DNA from: JAGSOU01 sp049974865
GTDB taxonomy: Bacteria; Pseudomonadota; Alphaproteobacteria; Rhodobacterales; Rhodobacteraceae
DNA: 64,000 nt
Direction: 5' to 3'
Assembly (NCBI GenBank): GCA_049974865.1
Contig: JBNGCX010000011.1
Coordinates: forward strand, 1 to 64,000
Every line of letters begins with the position of its first letter. The stretch's first letter is position 1. The notes under the pieces are model-generated. The model searched no databases and was not told the DNA's origin. It saw only the letters and a list, made by a program, of their open reading frames with translations. Made by a program: the position numbers and the translations under genes. This document shows positions 8,044-16,880 of the stretch, in pieces.

Positions 8044-8637
8044 ATGTTCGTGCATAAGGTGTTGATCCTGGCCCTGTCGGGGGGCCTTGTCGCGGGGACG
8101 GCGCTGGCCGACAGTTTTTCGGCGAGCTCGAAATCCCGGGCCCGGCTGTTCAAGTCGCAGACGAAACTTCTGGATACGCGCGCGGCGCAGCAATATTCCA
8201 ACTCGGTCCGGCTGCAGCCCAAGCCGGTGATCGCGCCCTCCAAGTTCAACAGCCCCGCCTATGCCGGCAAGTACCGGGGCCAATACCTGCAGCTCGCGCG
8301 TAACGCCGCGGCGCTGCACAACGTGCCCGAGGACCTGTTCCTGCGGCTGGTGCAGCAGGAAAGCGGCTGGCATGCCCGCGCCAAGAGCCACAAGGGCGCC
8401 ATCGGCCTGGCGCAGCTGATGCCGGGCACCGCGCGCAAGCTGGGGGTCGATCCGCACGACCCGCGCCAGAACCTCGAGGGCGGGGCGCGCTACCTGCGCG
8501 CGCAATATGAGCGCTTCGGCAGCTGGCGGCTGGCGCTCGCCGCCTATAACGCCGGGCCCGAGGCGGTGGAAAAACATGGCGGCGTGCCGCCCTACCGCGA
8601 GACCCGGAACTACGTGCGGGCGATCTGGGGCAGCTAG
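8044..8637 (+). CDS. Lytic transglycosylase (SLT domain)
   Basis: A 197-aa exported murein lyase. It has a signal peptide (residues 1-22, ending GTALA). The soluble lytic transglycosylase domain runs from ~80 to the end, with catalytic Glu106 in QQESGWHARAKS and the motifs GAIGLAQLMPGTA and ALAAYNAGP. It cleaves the MurNAc-GlcNAc bond with 1,6-anhydro formation in the periplasm. It is compact, with no LysM or other binding domain. The ATG at 8044 is preceded by AAGGGG. Confidence 0.92.
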   Translation: MFVHKVLILALSGGLVAGTALADSFSASSKSRARLFKSQTKLLDTRAAQQYSNSVRLQPKPVIAPSKFNSPAYAGKYRGQYLQLARNAAALHNVPEDLFLRLVQQESGWHARAKSHKGAIGLAQLMPGTARKLGVDPHDPRQNLEGGARYLRAQYERFGSWRLALAAYNAGPEAVEKHGGVPPYRETRNYVRAIWGS

Positions 8638-8646
8638 GCGCGGCAC

Positions 8647-8671
8647 ATTTCCGATGGAATTACTCGGAAAT
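8647..8671. promoter_or_regulatory. Perfect 8-bp inverted repeat upstream of the di-haem peroxidase gene
   Basis: ATTTCCGA at 8647-8654 and TCGGAAAT at 8664-8671 are separated by a 9-nt AT-rich spacer (TGGAATTAC). The site starts 9 nt after the transglycosylase stop and ends about 65 nt before the peroxidase ATG. It is not followed by a U tract, so it looks more like a dimeric repressor or activator operator than a terminator. It does not match FNR, Irr or LexA boxes as I know them. Confidence 0.45.
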
Positions 8672-8736
8672 ATGAACTAGGCCTCGGCCAAGGGTGGCGG
8701 CCGCGCGCGTGCCGCCGGTCAAGCCGGAGCAGACCC

Positions 8737-9888
8737 ATGAAAACACCTCTCGCATTGGCCGTGCTAGGCGTCGCCGCGCTGCTGGCCCGGCCGGTTCTCG
8801 CCGATGAACTTGTCTATGATACGCGCGAGGCGCTTGGCGAGGCGCTGTTCTTCGACGTGAACCTGTCGCACGACCGCACGCAGGCCTGCGCCACGTGCCA
8901 CAACCCCGATTTCGCCTTCACCGACCCGCGCGAGACCGCGGCGGGGCGGGCCGTTTCGCTTGGGGACGACGGGCAGTCGCTGGGCGACCGCAACGCGCCC
9001 ACGGCCAGCTATGCCGCCCTGACGCCGGAATTTCACCGCAGCCCCTCGGGCCTGTGGGTCGGCGGGCAGTTCTGGGACGGGCGCGCGGCGAACCTGGCCG
9101 CGCAGGCCGGCGGCCCGCCGCTGAACCCGGTCGAGATGGCCATGCCCGACAAGGCCAGCGTGGTGGCGCGCCTGGCCGAGAATCCCGATTACGTGGCCGC
9201 CTTCGGCCATCTCTACGGCGAGGGCGTACTGGAGGACCCGGAGGCGGGCTATGCCGCGATGGCCGAAAGCCTGGCCGCCTTCGAAAAGACCGACTTCTTC
9301 GCGCCCTTCGATTCAAAATACGACCGCTACCTGCGCGGCGAATACCAGTTGACGCCGGAGGAAGAGCTGGGCCGGCTACTGTTCTTCTCCGAGCAATTCA
9401 CCAACTGCAACCTGTGCCACCAGCTCGGCCCCGGCCAGATGGACCCGCACGAGACCTTCAGCAATTACCAGTACCACAATATCGGCGTGCCGGTGCATGC
9501 GGGCGTCCGCGCCGCCAATGGCAGCGCGCCGGATTACGTGGATCGCGGGCTGCTGGACAACCCCGCGGTGGACGACCCCGGCGAGGCGGGCAAGTTCAAG
9601 GTGCCCACGCTGCGCAACGTGGCCGTCACCGGCCCCTACATGCATAACGGCGTGTTTCAGGACCTGCGCACGGTCGTGCTGTTCTACAACAAGTACAACT
9701 CCACCGACCCGGCGCGGCAGATCAACCCCGAGACCGGCGCCCCCTTCGGCCCGCCCGAGGTGGACGGCACGCTGTCCATGAAAGAGCTGACCACCGGCCC
9801 CGCGCTGGACGATCAGCGCATCGACGCGCTGGTGGCCTTCCTGAAAACGCTGACCGACCGGCGCTACGAAGACCTGCTGGAGGATTAG
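8737..9888 (+). CDS. Di-haem cytochrome c peroxidase (CcpA/MauG family)
   Basis: A 383-aa periplasmic protein with signal peptide 1-22 (GVAALLARPVLA). It has two haem-binding motifs: CATCH at 51-55 (low-potential, peroxidatic haem) and CNLCH at 224-228. Conserved family segments include GRDGRAANLAAQA-like WDGRAANL, NPVEMAMPD and the TLRNVAVTGPYMHNG stretch, which carries the Met ligand of the second haem. It reduces H2O2 to water using cytochrome c electrons. MauG-like oxidase activity cannot be excluded from sequence. Its stop overlaps the convergent monooxygenase stop by 4 nt. Confidence 0.9.
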   Translation: MKTPLALAVLGVAALLARPVLADELVYDTREALGEALFFDVNLSHDRTQACATCHNPDFAFTDPRETAAGRAVSLGDDGQSLGDRNAPTASYAALTPEFHRSPSGLWVGGQFWDGRAANLAAQAGGPPLNPVEMAMPDKASVVARLAENPDYVAAFGHLYGEGVLEDPEAGYAAMAESLAAFEKTDFFAPFDSKYDRYLRGEYQLTPEEELGRLLFFSEQFTNCNLCHQLGPGQMDPHETFSNYQYHNIGVPVHAGVRAANGSAPDYVDRGLLDNPAVDDPGEAGKFKVPTLRNVAVTGPYMHNGVFQDLRTVVLFYNKYNSTDPARQINPETGAPFGPPEVDGTLSMKELTTGPALDDQRIDALVAFLKTLTDRRYEDLLED

Positions 9889-10220
9889 CGCCCCTCGGGG
9901 CCCTCGTAGGCGCGTTCCACCCTGGCCACGCGCAGGGTGTAATGCTCATACCACCGCTCGCGGCCCAGCTTCTGCGCCAGCAGGTGCTTGGCATGCCGTT
10001 TCCAGGCGCTCAGCGACGCCTCGTCGGCCCAGTAGCTGACGGTGATGCCCAGGCCCGCCGCGTCGCGGGTGCTCTCCATGCCCAGGTAGCCCGGCTGCTC
10101 GGCCGCCAGCGCGGCCATCTGGTCGGCCATGGCACCGTAGCCGTCATCACCCGCGGTCCGCTGGGCGGTGAAGATCACGGCGTAATAGGGCGGCTCGGGC
10201 AGGGGGGCGAAACGGCTCAT
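9885..10220 (-). CDS. Antibiotic biosynthesis monooxygenase (ABM) family protein
   Basis: A 111-aa dimeric alpha+beta-barrel (ABM) protein. Typical features are YYAVIFTAQ, the loop EQPGYLGMESTRD and ITVSYWADEASLSAWKRHAKH. Small stand-alone ABM proteins are often haem- or quinone-related oxygenases, or unknown. It converges on the peroxidase gene with a 4-nt overlap of stop codons. Function beyond the fold is not clear. Confidence 0.8.
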   Translation of the reverse strand: MSRFAPLPEPPYYAVIFTAQRTAGDDGYGAMADQMAALAAEQPGYLGMESTRDAAGLGITVSYWADEASLSAWKRHAKHLLAQKLGRERWYEHYTLRVARVERAYEGPEGR

Positions 10221-10237
10221 GGCCGGGCCATAGCAGA

Positions 10238-10265
10238 AAGGGCCCGGGAAATCACCCGGGCCCTT
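10238..10265 (-). terminator. Strong hairpin ending the ABC transporter operon
   Basis: A perfect 11-bp stem (AAGGGCCCGGG, 10238-10248, with CCCGGGCCCTT, 10255-10265) encloses a 6-nt loop, 4 nt past the ABC ATPase stop. On the minus strand it is followed by TCTGCT, a short U-rich tail. It separates the ABC operon from the co-directional ABM gene. Confidence 0.75.
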
Positions 10266-10268
10266 GCG

Positions 10269-12353
10269 TCACTCGGCGGCGATCTTGATGACCGGCTCCA
10301 TCTTTTCGAGCCACTCGTCGCTGAGGTGGCATTTGACCTGGTGGCCGTCGCCCAGCTCGCGGATCGGCGGCACCTCTTTCTCGCACAGCCCGCCGGGCAC
10401 CTCGGATTTCCAGCGGCAGCGCGTCTGGAAGGGGCAGCCCGGGGGCGGGTTCATGGCCGAGGGCACGTCGCCCTCCAGCACGATCCGCTTCTTCTCGACA
10501 TGGGTGTCGGCGATGGGCACGGCCGAGAGCAGCGCCTCGGTATAGGGGTGGTAGGGGGGCGAGAACACCTGATCGGTGGTCCCCATCTCCACCACATGGC
10601 CCAGGTACATGACCATCACCCGGTCGGAAAGGTAGCGCACGATGCTGAGGTCGTGGGCGATGAACAGCAGCGTGGTCTTGTTCTCGCGCTGGATCTCAAG
10701 CAGCAGGTCGGTCACCGCCGCCTGCACGCTGACGTCCAGCGCCGAGACCGGCTCGTCCGCAACCACGATCCGCGCGCCGCCGGCGAAGGCCCGGGCGATA
10801 CCCACCCGTTGCTTCTGCCCGCCCGAAAGCTGCCGCGGCATGCGGTCGGCGAAGGCGCGGGGCAGCTTCACCAGGTCCAGCAGTTCCAGCATCTTCTGGC
10901 GCCGCTCGGCCTCGGTCTTGCCCACGCCGAAGATCTCCAGCGCGCGCATGATCTGCCGGCCCACCGTCATCGAGGGGTTCAGCGTGTCGAAGGGGTTCTG
11001 GAACACCATCTGGATGTCCGAGACCGTCTTGGTGTCGCGCTGCTGGATGGGGATGTCCTGGATTTCGCGGTTGTCCAGGAGGATCCTGCCGTCGGTGGCG
11101 GTTTCCAGCCCCATCAGCACCTTGGCGAAGGTGGACTTGCCGCAGCCCGATTCCCCCACGATGGCCAGCGTCTCGCTTTCATGCGCCTCGAAGGAGAGGG
11201 TCTCGTTGGCCTTGACCACCTTGGTCTCGCCGCCGCCGAACATCTTGTTGGCCGCGACCTCGTAGTATTTCTTGAGCTTGTCCATGCTCAGCACGACCTG
11301 GCCGGCCTCGGCCTTCTCGTGCTGCGCGCCGGCCTTTGGCGGCGTGCTCCAGTCGATCTCCTGGAATTTCAGGCAGCGGGTCTCGTGCCGGTCGTGCCCC
11401 GGCACGTCGGTCATCCGGACCTCCTGCGCGTCGCAGCGGCCTTGCTCGAAATAGTCGCAGCGGGGGCCGAAATTGCATCCCGGCGGGCGTTCGTGGGGCA
11501 GGGGGAAGTTGCCCGGGATCGCCACCAGGGGCCGCGCGTTCTTGTCCGCGCCGGGCAGCGGGATGGAGCGGAACAGCGCCTGGGTGTAGGGGTGCTGCAT
11601 CTTGTCGAACACGTCCTCGATCGAGCCCCGCTCCACCGCCTCGCCGGAATACATCACGCAGATGCGGTCGCAGGTCTCCAGCACCAGCCCGAGGTTGTGC
11701 GAGATGAACAGCATCGAGGTGCCGTATTTCTTGCCCAGGTCCTTGACCAGGTCGACGACCGCGGCCTCCACCGTCACGTCCAGCGCGGTGGTGGGCTCAT
11801 CCAGGATCAGCAGCGAGGGTTTCGACATCAGCGCCATGGCGATCACGATGCGCTGCTGCTGCCCGCCCGAGAGCTGGTGCGGGTAGCTGTCGAGGATGCG
11901 CTTGGGGTCGGGCAGCTTCACGTCCTGGACCATCTCCAGCGCCCGCGCGTAGGCCTCTTTTTCCGAGGCCCCCTCATGGATCATCGGCACTTCCATCAAC
12001 TGCCTGCCGATCCGCATGGCCGGGTTCAGGCTGGCCATAGGCTCCTGGTAGATCATGGCGATTTCCGAGCCGCGGATGTCGCGCAGCTCGTCCTGGGTCA
12101 TGGCGCCCAGGTCGCGGCCCTTGAACTTGATCGTGCCGCCCACGATGCGGCCGTTCACGCCAAGGTCCTGCATCACCCCCAGCGCCACGGTGGACTTGCC
12201 GCAACCGGATTCGCCGACCAGGCCCACGGCCTCGCCCGGCTCCACGTTGACGGAGAAATCCATCACTGCCGGGATCTCGCGCAACCGGGTGAAAAAGCTG
12301 ATGGAGAGGCGGTCGATCTCCAGAACCGGGCCGTCACATTCCCATTTGGTCAT
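10269..12353 (-). CDS. Fused double ATPase of a peptide/opine-type ABC importer (DppD-DppF like)
   Basis: A 694-aa protein with two complete ABC ATPase domains in one chain. In the first, Walker A is GESGCGKST at 47-55, the signature LSGGQ at 161-165 and Walker B LLILDEPT; its cysteine-containing oligopeptide-transporter C-terminal motif follows (PPGCNFGPRCDYFEQGRC). In the second, Walker A is at 400-408, the signature at 509-513 and Walker B IVVADEP, with a matching tail PPGCPFQTRCRWKS. It energises import through the two permeases encoded upstream. It is the last gene of the operon, 12 nt after the DppC-like gene, and is followed by a strong terminator. Confidence 0.92.
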   Translation of the reverse strand: MTKWECDGPVLEIDRLSISFFTRLREIPAVMDFSVNVEPGEAVGLVGESGCGKSTVALGVMQDLGVNGRIVGGTIKFKGRDLGAMTQDELRDIRGSEIAMIYQEPMASLNPAMRIGRQLMEVPMIHEGASEKEAYARALEMVQDVKLPDPKRILDSYPHQLSGGQQQRIVIAMALMSKPSLLILDEPTTALDVTVEAAVVDLVKDLGKKYGTSMLFISHNLGLVLETCDRICVMYSGEAVERGSIEDVFDKMQHPYTQALFRSIPLPGADKNARPLVAIPGNFPLPHERPPGCNFGPRCDYFEQGRCDAQEVRMTDVPGHDRHETRCLKFQEIDWSTPPKAGAQHEKAEAGQVVLSMDKLKKYYEVAANKMFGGGETKVVKANETLSFEAHESETLAIVGESGCGKSTFAKVLMGLETATDGRILLDNREIQDIPIQQRDTKTVSDIQMVFQNPFDTLNPSMTVGRQIMRALEIFGVGKTEAERRQKMLELLDLVKLPRAFADRMPRQLSGGQKQRVGIARAFAGGARIVVADEPVSALDVSVQAAVTDLLLEIQRENKTTLLFIAHDLSIVRYLSDRVMVMYLGHVVEMGTTDQVFSPPYHPYTEALLSAVPIADTHVEKKRIVLEGDVPSAMNPPPGCPFQTRCRWKSEVPGGLCEKEVPPIRELGDGHQVKCHLSDEWLEKMEPVIKIAAE

Positions 12354-12365
12354 GGTCGCTCTCCC

Positions 12366-13778
12366 TCAGTCTTTCAGCGATTCTTCGCGCAGCCCGTCGG
12401 CCAGCAGGTTCAGCCCCAGGACGAGGCTCATGATGGCAATGGCGGGCACCAGCGGCGGGAAGGGGAAGAACTGCAACAGCCCCCGGCCCGCGTTGATCGA
12501 CGTCCCCCAGTCGGGGCTGTCCGGCGGCAGGCCGAGGCCGAAAAAGCCCAACGTTCCCAGAAGGATGGTAGTGTAACCGATGCGCAGGCAAAAATCGACC
12601 AGCAGTGGCCCGCGGGCGTTGGGCAGGATTTCCCACAGCATGATGTACCAGGGGCCCTCGCCGCGGGTCTGGGCGGCGGCCACGTAGTCGCGGGTGCGGA
12701 TGTCCAGCGCCAGCCCGCGCACGATGCGGAACACGGTGGGCGAGTTCACGAAGACCACCGAGACGAAGACGATGAGAACGCCGCCGGGGATCGAGACCAG
12801 CCCCAGCGGGTCGGCGTCCCAGGCCAGGCCGAGGTAGAGCCAGCCGCCGATCAGCACCGTCAGCCCGACAAAGATGTTCCGTTTCACCGGCCTTGTGTGA
12901 AGCTTGGAGTTCCAAAGGATCACCAGGAAGATGATCGGGAACAGGAACAGCACCGCCGCCATGTATTTGGGCACGCCCATGGCGATGATCTCGGGCGTCA
13001 CCAGCAGGAAGAACAGCAGGATCACCGGGAAGGCCAGCACCAGGTTGGCGATGAAGGACAGCACCGTGTCGAACTTGCCGCCGAGGTAGCCCGCGGGCAC
13101 GCCCAGCGTGATCCCCACCATGAAGGCGAACAGCGTCGCCGCCGGCGCGATGGTCAGCACCACCCGCGCGCCCATCACCATGCGCGAGAACACGTCGCGT
13201 GCCAGCGCGTCGCCGCCCAGCAGGTAGTATTCGTACATCCCCTCCTCGGGGCTGCGCAGGGGCGTGCCCGGCGCCTTGTTCTTCATCCCCGAGATCACGT
13301 CGGCCACCGGGTCATGGGTGACGATGACATCGGCGAAGAACGCCGTGTAGACCCAGAACATCACCAGCCCGAAGCCGATCATGCCCACCAGGTTGTCGAA
13401 GAGGTTGCCGTAAAGCCCAAGGCGGCGCTTGAAGGCGATGGAGACGGCGAAGGTCGCCGCCAGCGCGATCCAGACCGGCAGGAAGCGGGTGATGACGCGG
13501 CCGAGGATGCCCTTGGCCTCGGCCGGCACCACGATGCCCGCGATCAGGTAGATCACGATCAGCGCCAGCACGGCAAAGAGGCTCCAGCTCATGACGCGGC
13601 TGGCGACGCCGGCGGCGCCGGTGGCGGCGATCTCTTCTCCCGGCACTGTGGCCCCGCCCGAGCGCGCGATGGCAAGCCCGATATTGGTGATGATGGACAG
13701 CGCCAGCACCGCCACGGCGATGCCCAGCACCGGGTTCAGGTAGGGGCCGATCGCGCCCGTCCAGGTCAAGGATTCCAT
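12366..13778 (-). CDS. ABC transporter permease, DppC-like, with extra membrane segments
   Basis: A 470-aa permease, about 160 residues longer than typical DppC/OppC. The conserved core is recognisable: GGDALARDVFSRMVMGARVVLTI, the BPD segment FVNSPTVFRIVRGLALDIRTRDYVAAA and the EAA-like loop LWEILPNARGPLLV. The additional parts are an N-terminal hydrophobic region (residues ~1-140, about four helices) and an insertion (~270-345) with two or three helices between core helices. It sits 22 nt downstream of the DppB-like gene in the same operon. The substrate is unknown. Confidence 0.88.
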   Translation of the reverse strand: MESLTWTGAIGPYLNPVLGIAVAVLALSIITNIGLAIARSGGATVPGEEIAATGAAGVASRVMSWSLFAVLALIVIYLIAGIVVPAEAKGILGRVITRFLPVWIALAATFAVSIAFKRRLGLYGNLFDNLVGMIGFGLVMFWVYTAFFADVIVTHDPVADVISGMKNKAPGTPLRSPEEGMYEYYLLGGDALARDVFSRMVMGARVVLTIAPAATLFAFMVGITLGVPAGYLGGKFDTVLSFIANLVLAFPVILLFFLLVTPEIIAMGVPKYMAAVLFLFPIIFLVILWNSKLHTRPVKRNIFVGLTVLIGGWLYLGLAWDADPLGLVSIPGGVLIVFVSVVFVNSPTVFRIVRGLALDIRTRDYVAAAQTRGEGPWYIMLWEILPNARGPLLVDFCLRIGYTTILLGTLGFFGLGLPPDSPDWGTSINAGRGLLQFFPFPPLVPAIAIMSLVLGLNLLADGLREESLKD

Positions 13779-13799
13779 TTTGCTTGTTCTCCCTGTCGC

Positions 13800-14846
13800 T
13801 TAGCTGACGCGGATGCGCGGGTTGAGGAAGGCGTAGCCGATATCGGAGATCAGCTGGGTGATCAGCACGACCACCACGGCCACCACCGAGACCGCCAGCA
13901 GCAGCTCGATGTCGTTGTTCGAGGCGCCCTCGACCAGCGCATTGCCGAAGCCCGGGTAGACGAACAGCGCCTCGACGATGACGACCCCGGTCAGCAGCCA
14001 GGGGAATTGCAGCATGATCACGGTGAAGGGCGCGATCAGCGCGTTGCGCAACGCGTGTTTCAGCACGATGTTGCGGAAGCTGACGCCCTTCAGCCGGGCG
14101 GTGCGGATATACTGCGCGGTCATCACCTCGGCCATCGAGGCGCGGGTCATGCGCGCGATATAGCCCATGCCATATAGCGCGATGGTGATCACCGGCAGGG
14201 TGAAGTTCTCGAAGGTGATCCCGTCCACCGCCGACTTTGCCGATCCGGTGAACCATTTCAGCCCCACCATGGAGGAGGCAAAGATCACCACGAAAATCAC
14301 CCCGGACACGTATTCCGGCGTCGAGGTGGAGGCGATGGAGAAGGTCGACAGTGTCCGGTCCACCGCCGAGCCCTCCCGCATGCCCGCGATCACCCCGATG
14401 ATCAGGGCCATGGGCACCATCACCGCGAAGGCCCAGAACATCAGCAGGCCCGTGCGGGCCAGGCGCTCGCCGATCAGTTCGGACACCGGCACGCGGAACT
14501 TGGTGGAATAGCCCCAGTCGCCCTGCAGCACGCCGCAGAAACGGGGGACCTCTCCGCCGTCGCCGGCGACGCGGCTGCAGCGGCCGGTCACGGTGCCGTC
14601 CTCGGCCTCGTAGGTGAAGCCGGGCAGCACGCCCAGCCATTCGCCGTAGCGCGACAGCATCGGCTGGGCATAGCCGTTGCGTTCCAGCCAGCTGGCGACC
14701 TCCTCATCGGTGATGCGGGCGCCGAGCTGCGTCTTGGCCAGTTTTTCCAGGTTGGGCGGGAGGTTCGTCAGGAAGAAGACGATGAAGGTCATGCACAGCG
14801 CGGTGAGCGCCATCACGCCGAGGCGTTTGAGAATGAATAGTCCCAT
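13800..14846 (-). CDS. ABC transporter permease, DppB-like
   Basis: A 348-aa inner-membrane permease of the DppB/OppB type. The N-terminal helix carries FILKRLGVMALTALCMTFIVFFL. A large periplasmic loop follows with two cysteines (RCSRVAGDGGEVPRFCGVLQGDWGYS), then five helices. The cytoplasmic coupling motif is TARLKGVSFRNIVLKHALRNALI. It pairs with the DppC-like permease to form the channel. A stem-loop separates it from the substrate-binding protein gene upstream. Confidence 0.9.
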   Translation of the reverse strand: MGLFILKRLGVMALTALCMTFIVFFLTNLPPNLEKLAKTQLGARITDEEVASWLERNGYAQPMLSRYGEWLGVLPGFTYEAEDGTVTGRCSRVAGDGGEVPRFCGVLQGDWGYSTKFRVPVSELIGERLARTGLLMFWAFAVMVPMALIIGVIAGMREGSAVDRTLSTFSIASTSTPEYVSGVIFVVIFASSMVGLKWFTGSAKSAVDGITFENFTLPVITIALYGMGYIARMTRASMAEVMTAQYIRTARLKGVSFRNIVLKHALRNALIAPFTVIMLQFPWLLTGVVIVEALFVYPGFGNALVEGASNNDIELLLAVSVVAVVVVLITQLISDIGYAFLNPRIRVS

Positions 14847-14917
14847 CTGTTCCCCTGTAGCTTGCAGGCGCCCGGATCAGCGAGGGCTGCGTTTATTGTT
14901 GCCGGCGGGGGCCGGAG

Positions 14918-14947
14918 GGGCAGGGGCGGCCGGGCCGCCCGCTGCCC
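14918..14947 (-). terminator. Intercistronic stem-loop between substrate-binding protein and permease genes
   Basis: A 13-bp stem with one bulged G (GGGCAG+GGGCGGC at 14918-14930 pairing with 14934-14947) lies 16 nt after the binding-protein stop. Such stem-loops after binding-protein genes commonly protect the 5' message or act as partial terminators, giving excess binding protein. The T run at 14947-14952 is on the plus strand, so complete termination of the minus-strand operon is not expected. Confidence 0.5.
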
Positions 14948-14963
14948 TTTTTCATTCGATGGA

Positions 14964-16625
14964 TCAGGCCCAGCCCAGGTGGTGGACGTTAATCTCGAAC
15001 TTGGGATGCATCTCGGCGTTGACCACGCCTTCCTTGTAGTGGCGGTAGAGCGAGCGCCAGTAGGGGATGATCGCCACGCCCTCGTCGACCATCATCTGCT
15101 CCAGCTTGGCCATGACCGTCTTGCGGGTCTCGCTGTCGGCGATGGCGGTGGCCTCGTCCAGCAGCGCGTCGAACTCGGCGTTGCGGAAGCCGGTCTCGTT
15201 CCAGGCCGCGGTGGAGCGATAGGCCAGGTTCAGCAGCTGGATGCCGGTCTCGCGGTGGTTCCAGTTGGTCGAGCTGAACGGGTATTTCTGCCAGTCGTTC
15301 CAGAAGGTGGAGCCGGGCATGACCGTGCGCTTCACCTGGAAGCCCGCGTCGCGCAGCTGCGCGGCCACGGCATCGGTGGTGTTCTTGCGGTAGTCGTCGT
15401 CGATGGAGATGAGCTCATGCTCGAAATCCATCATGCCGGCCTCTTCCATCAGCTTCCGGGCTTCGTCCACGTTCTTCTCGTGGGCCGGGATATCGGCATG
15501 GTCGGGATGGACGCCGTTGGCCACGTGGTAGTTGTTGTTCGAGACCGACCCGCGGCCTGAGATGCCCAGCTCCAGCGGCACGCTGTTGTCCACGGCCAGC
15601 GCCAGCGCGCGGCGCACGCGGGCGTCGGCGTAGGGTTTCATGCCGCTGACCTCGGTTTCGGCGTTGGGGCGGACGACCACGGTGGCGGCGGTGCCGACCT
15701 CGCTCTCGACCCAGCCGATGGAGGTGAAGATGTCGATGAAGTCCGACACGGTCTCGTAGGACATGTCGAACTCGCCCGCGTCCGCGCCGGCCAGCCAGGC
15801 CGAGGGATCGGTGCCGTAATCGACGAATTCGATCCGGTCGAGATAGGCGTGGCCCCAGTACTCGTGATCGGTGTTGCGCACCAGCACGACCTTTTCGCCG
15901 ACCTTGAATTCCTCGAACTTGTAGGCGCCGGTGCCGATGCCGTGATCGGCCAGCGAGGTGCCGATCAGGTCCTTCTTCTGGACGGCGGCGGGGTAGTCGG
16001 CCATGCCGAACATCAGCGTCCCGTCCGGGGTCAGGGGGCGGACCTTGACGGTGTGGCTGTCGACCACTTCGACCGCACCGTCGGCGGCCTTGCCGTCCTT
16101 GACCAGCGAGGACATCCGGCTGGCCATCGAGTTGCCCTCGACCGATTCGTCGCACCAGCCGATGATGTTGGCGGCCACGTCCTCGGCGGTGAAATCGGTG
16201 CCATCGTTCCACTTCACGCCCTGGCGGACGTTCAGGGTGTATTCGGTGGCGTTGTCATTGGCCGACCAGCTTTCCAGCAGCATCCCGTGCAGCGAGCCGT
16301 CGCGGCGCACCTCGACGAGATATTCCAGGATGCCGCGGGTCTCGTTGGCGATCTCGGACCAGTCATAGGTGCGCGGGTCCTTCAACTCGCGGCAGTTCAT
16401 CTGGATGCGCAGGGTGCCGCCCTGCTTGGGCGTGCCCAGCTCGTATCCGGCGGCCGCGGCGGGGCTGTTCAGCCCGCCCAGCGTGTAGGCCGCGGCGGCC
16501 GTGGCGCCCAGCGCGGTGGCGCGCGACAGGAATTCGCGGCGGCTCAGCAGGCCGGCCTTGAACTCCTCGGCGTACATCCGGACGCCCGGGTGCACCGGTT
16601 TGCCGTTGATGGTGGATTGCGTCAT
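14964..16625 (-). CDS. ABC transporter substrate-binding protein, family 5 (SBP_bac_5)
   Basis: A 553-aa extracytoplasmic solute-binding protein. The N-terminus carries a twin-arginine-like signal (SRREFLSRATALGATAAAAYTLGGL, about residues 28-52), so it is probably exported folded by Tat. Family 5 features include the mid-protein DGTDFTAEDVAANIIGW segment and ALALAVDNSVPLELGISGRG. It begins the operon of binding protein, permease, permease and fused ATPase. An AraC-type regulator is encoded just upstream in the same direction. Peptide, opine or related ligands are possible; the sequence does not decide. Confidence 0.92.
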   Translation of the reverse strand: MTQSTINGKPVHPGVRMYAEEFKAGLLSRREFLSRATALGATAAAAYTLGGLNSPAAAAGYELGTPKQGGTLRIQMNCRELKDPRTYDWSEIANETRGILEYLVEVRRDGSLHGMLLESWSANDNATEYTLNVRQGVKWNDGTDFTAEDVAANIIGWCDESVEGNSMASRMSSLVKDGKAADGAVEVVDSHTVKVRPLTPDGTLMFGMADYPAAVQKKDLIGTSLADHGIGTGAYKFEEFKVGEKVVLVRNTDHEYWGHAYLDRIEFVDYGTDPSAWLAGADAGEFDMSYETVSDFIDIFTSIGWVESEVGTAATVVVRPNAETEVSGMKPYADARVRRALALAVDNSVPLELGISGRGSVSNNNYHVANGVHPDHADIPAHEKNVDEARKLMEEAGMMDFEHELISIDDDYRKNTTDAVAAQLRDAGFQVKRTVMPGSTFWNDWQKYPFSSTNWNHRETGIQLLNLAYRSTAAWNETGFRNAEFDALLDEATAIADSETRKTVMAKLEQMMVDEGVAIIPYWRSLYRHYKEGVVNAEMHPKFEINVHHLGWA

Positions 16626-16854
16626 GTTTTGCTCCCTGTGAAACGGTGTGACCTAAACATTCGCCGGAGCCCCGCCTAACGGCCCGGGGGCCGCGCTTCT
16701 CGCGGCCAGGCCGGAACGGCAACACCCCCAGTATAACAGAATCGCATTCGGCCCGAGATTTACGGACGGGTCAATGATCGCGAGCGCCATTCCACGGCCG
16801 AATTACGACATTCACCTGTAACAAAAACGACATTGCTTCAAAGTTCAACCGAAA

Positions 16855-16871
16855 GCTTCGATTGTCGAAGC
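16855..16871 (-). terminator. Hairpin just downstream of the AraC-family gene
   Basis: A perfect 7-bp stem GCTTCGA/TCGAAGC with a 3-nt loop lies 10 nt beyond the AraC stop. On the minus strand it is followed by TTTCGGTT. It may terminate the regulator transcript ahead of the ABC operon; alternatively the symmetry could be an operator. Confidence 0.45.
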
Positions 16872-16880
16872 ATTTACCGT

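Noticed and set aside
9942..14177. A 1411-aa open frame on the plus strand opposite the ABC operon
   Set aside because: It is antisense to four genes with complete motifs, Arg/His/Gln-rich with no family similarity; a high-GC shadow frame.
16725..16740. TATACT as -10 of the substrate-binding protein promoter
   Set aside because: No -35 at 16-18 nt; the only TTGACC is far away.
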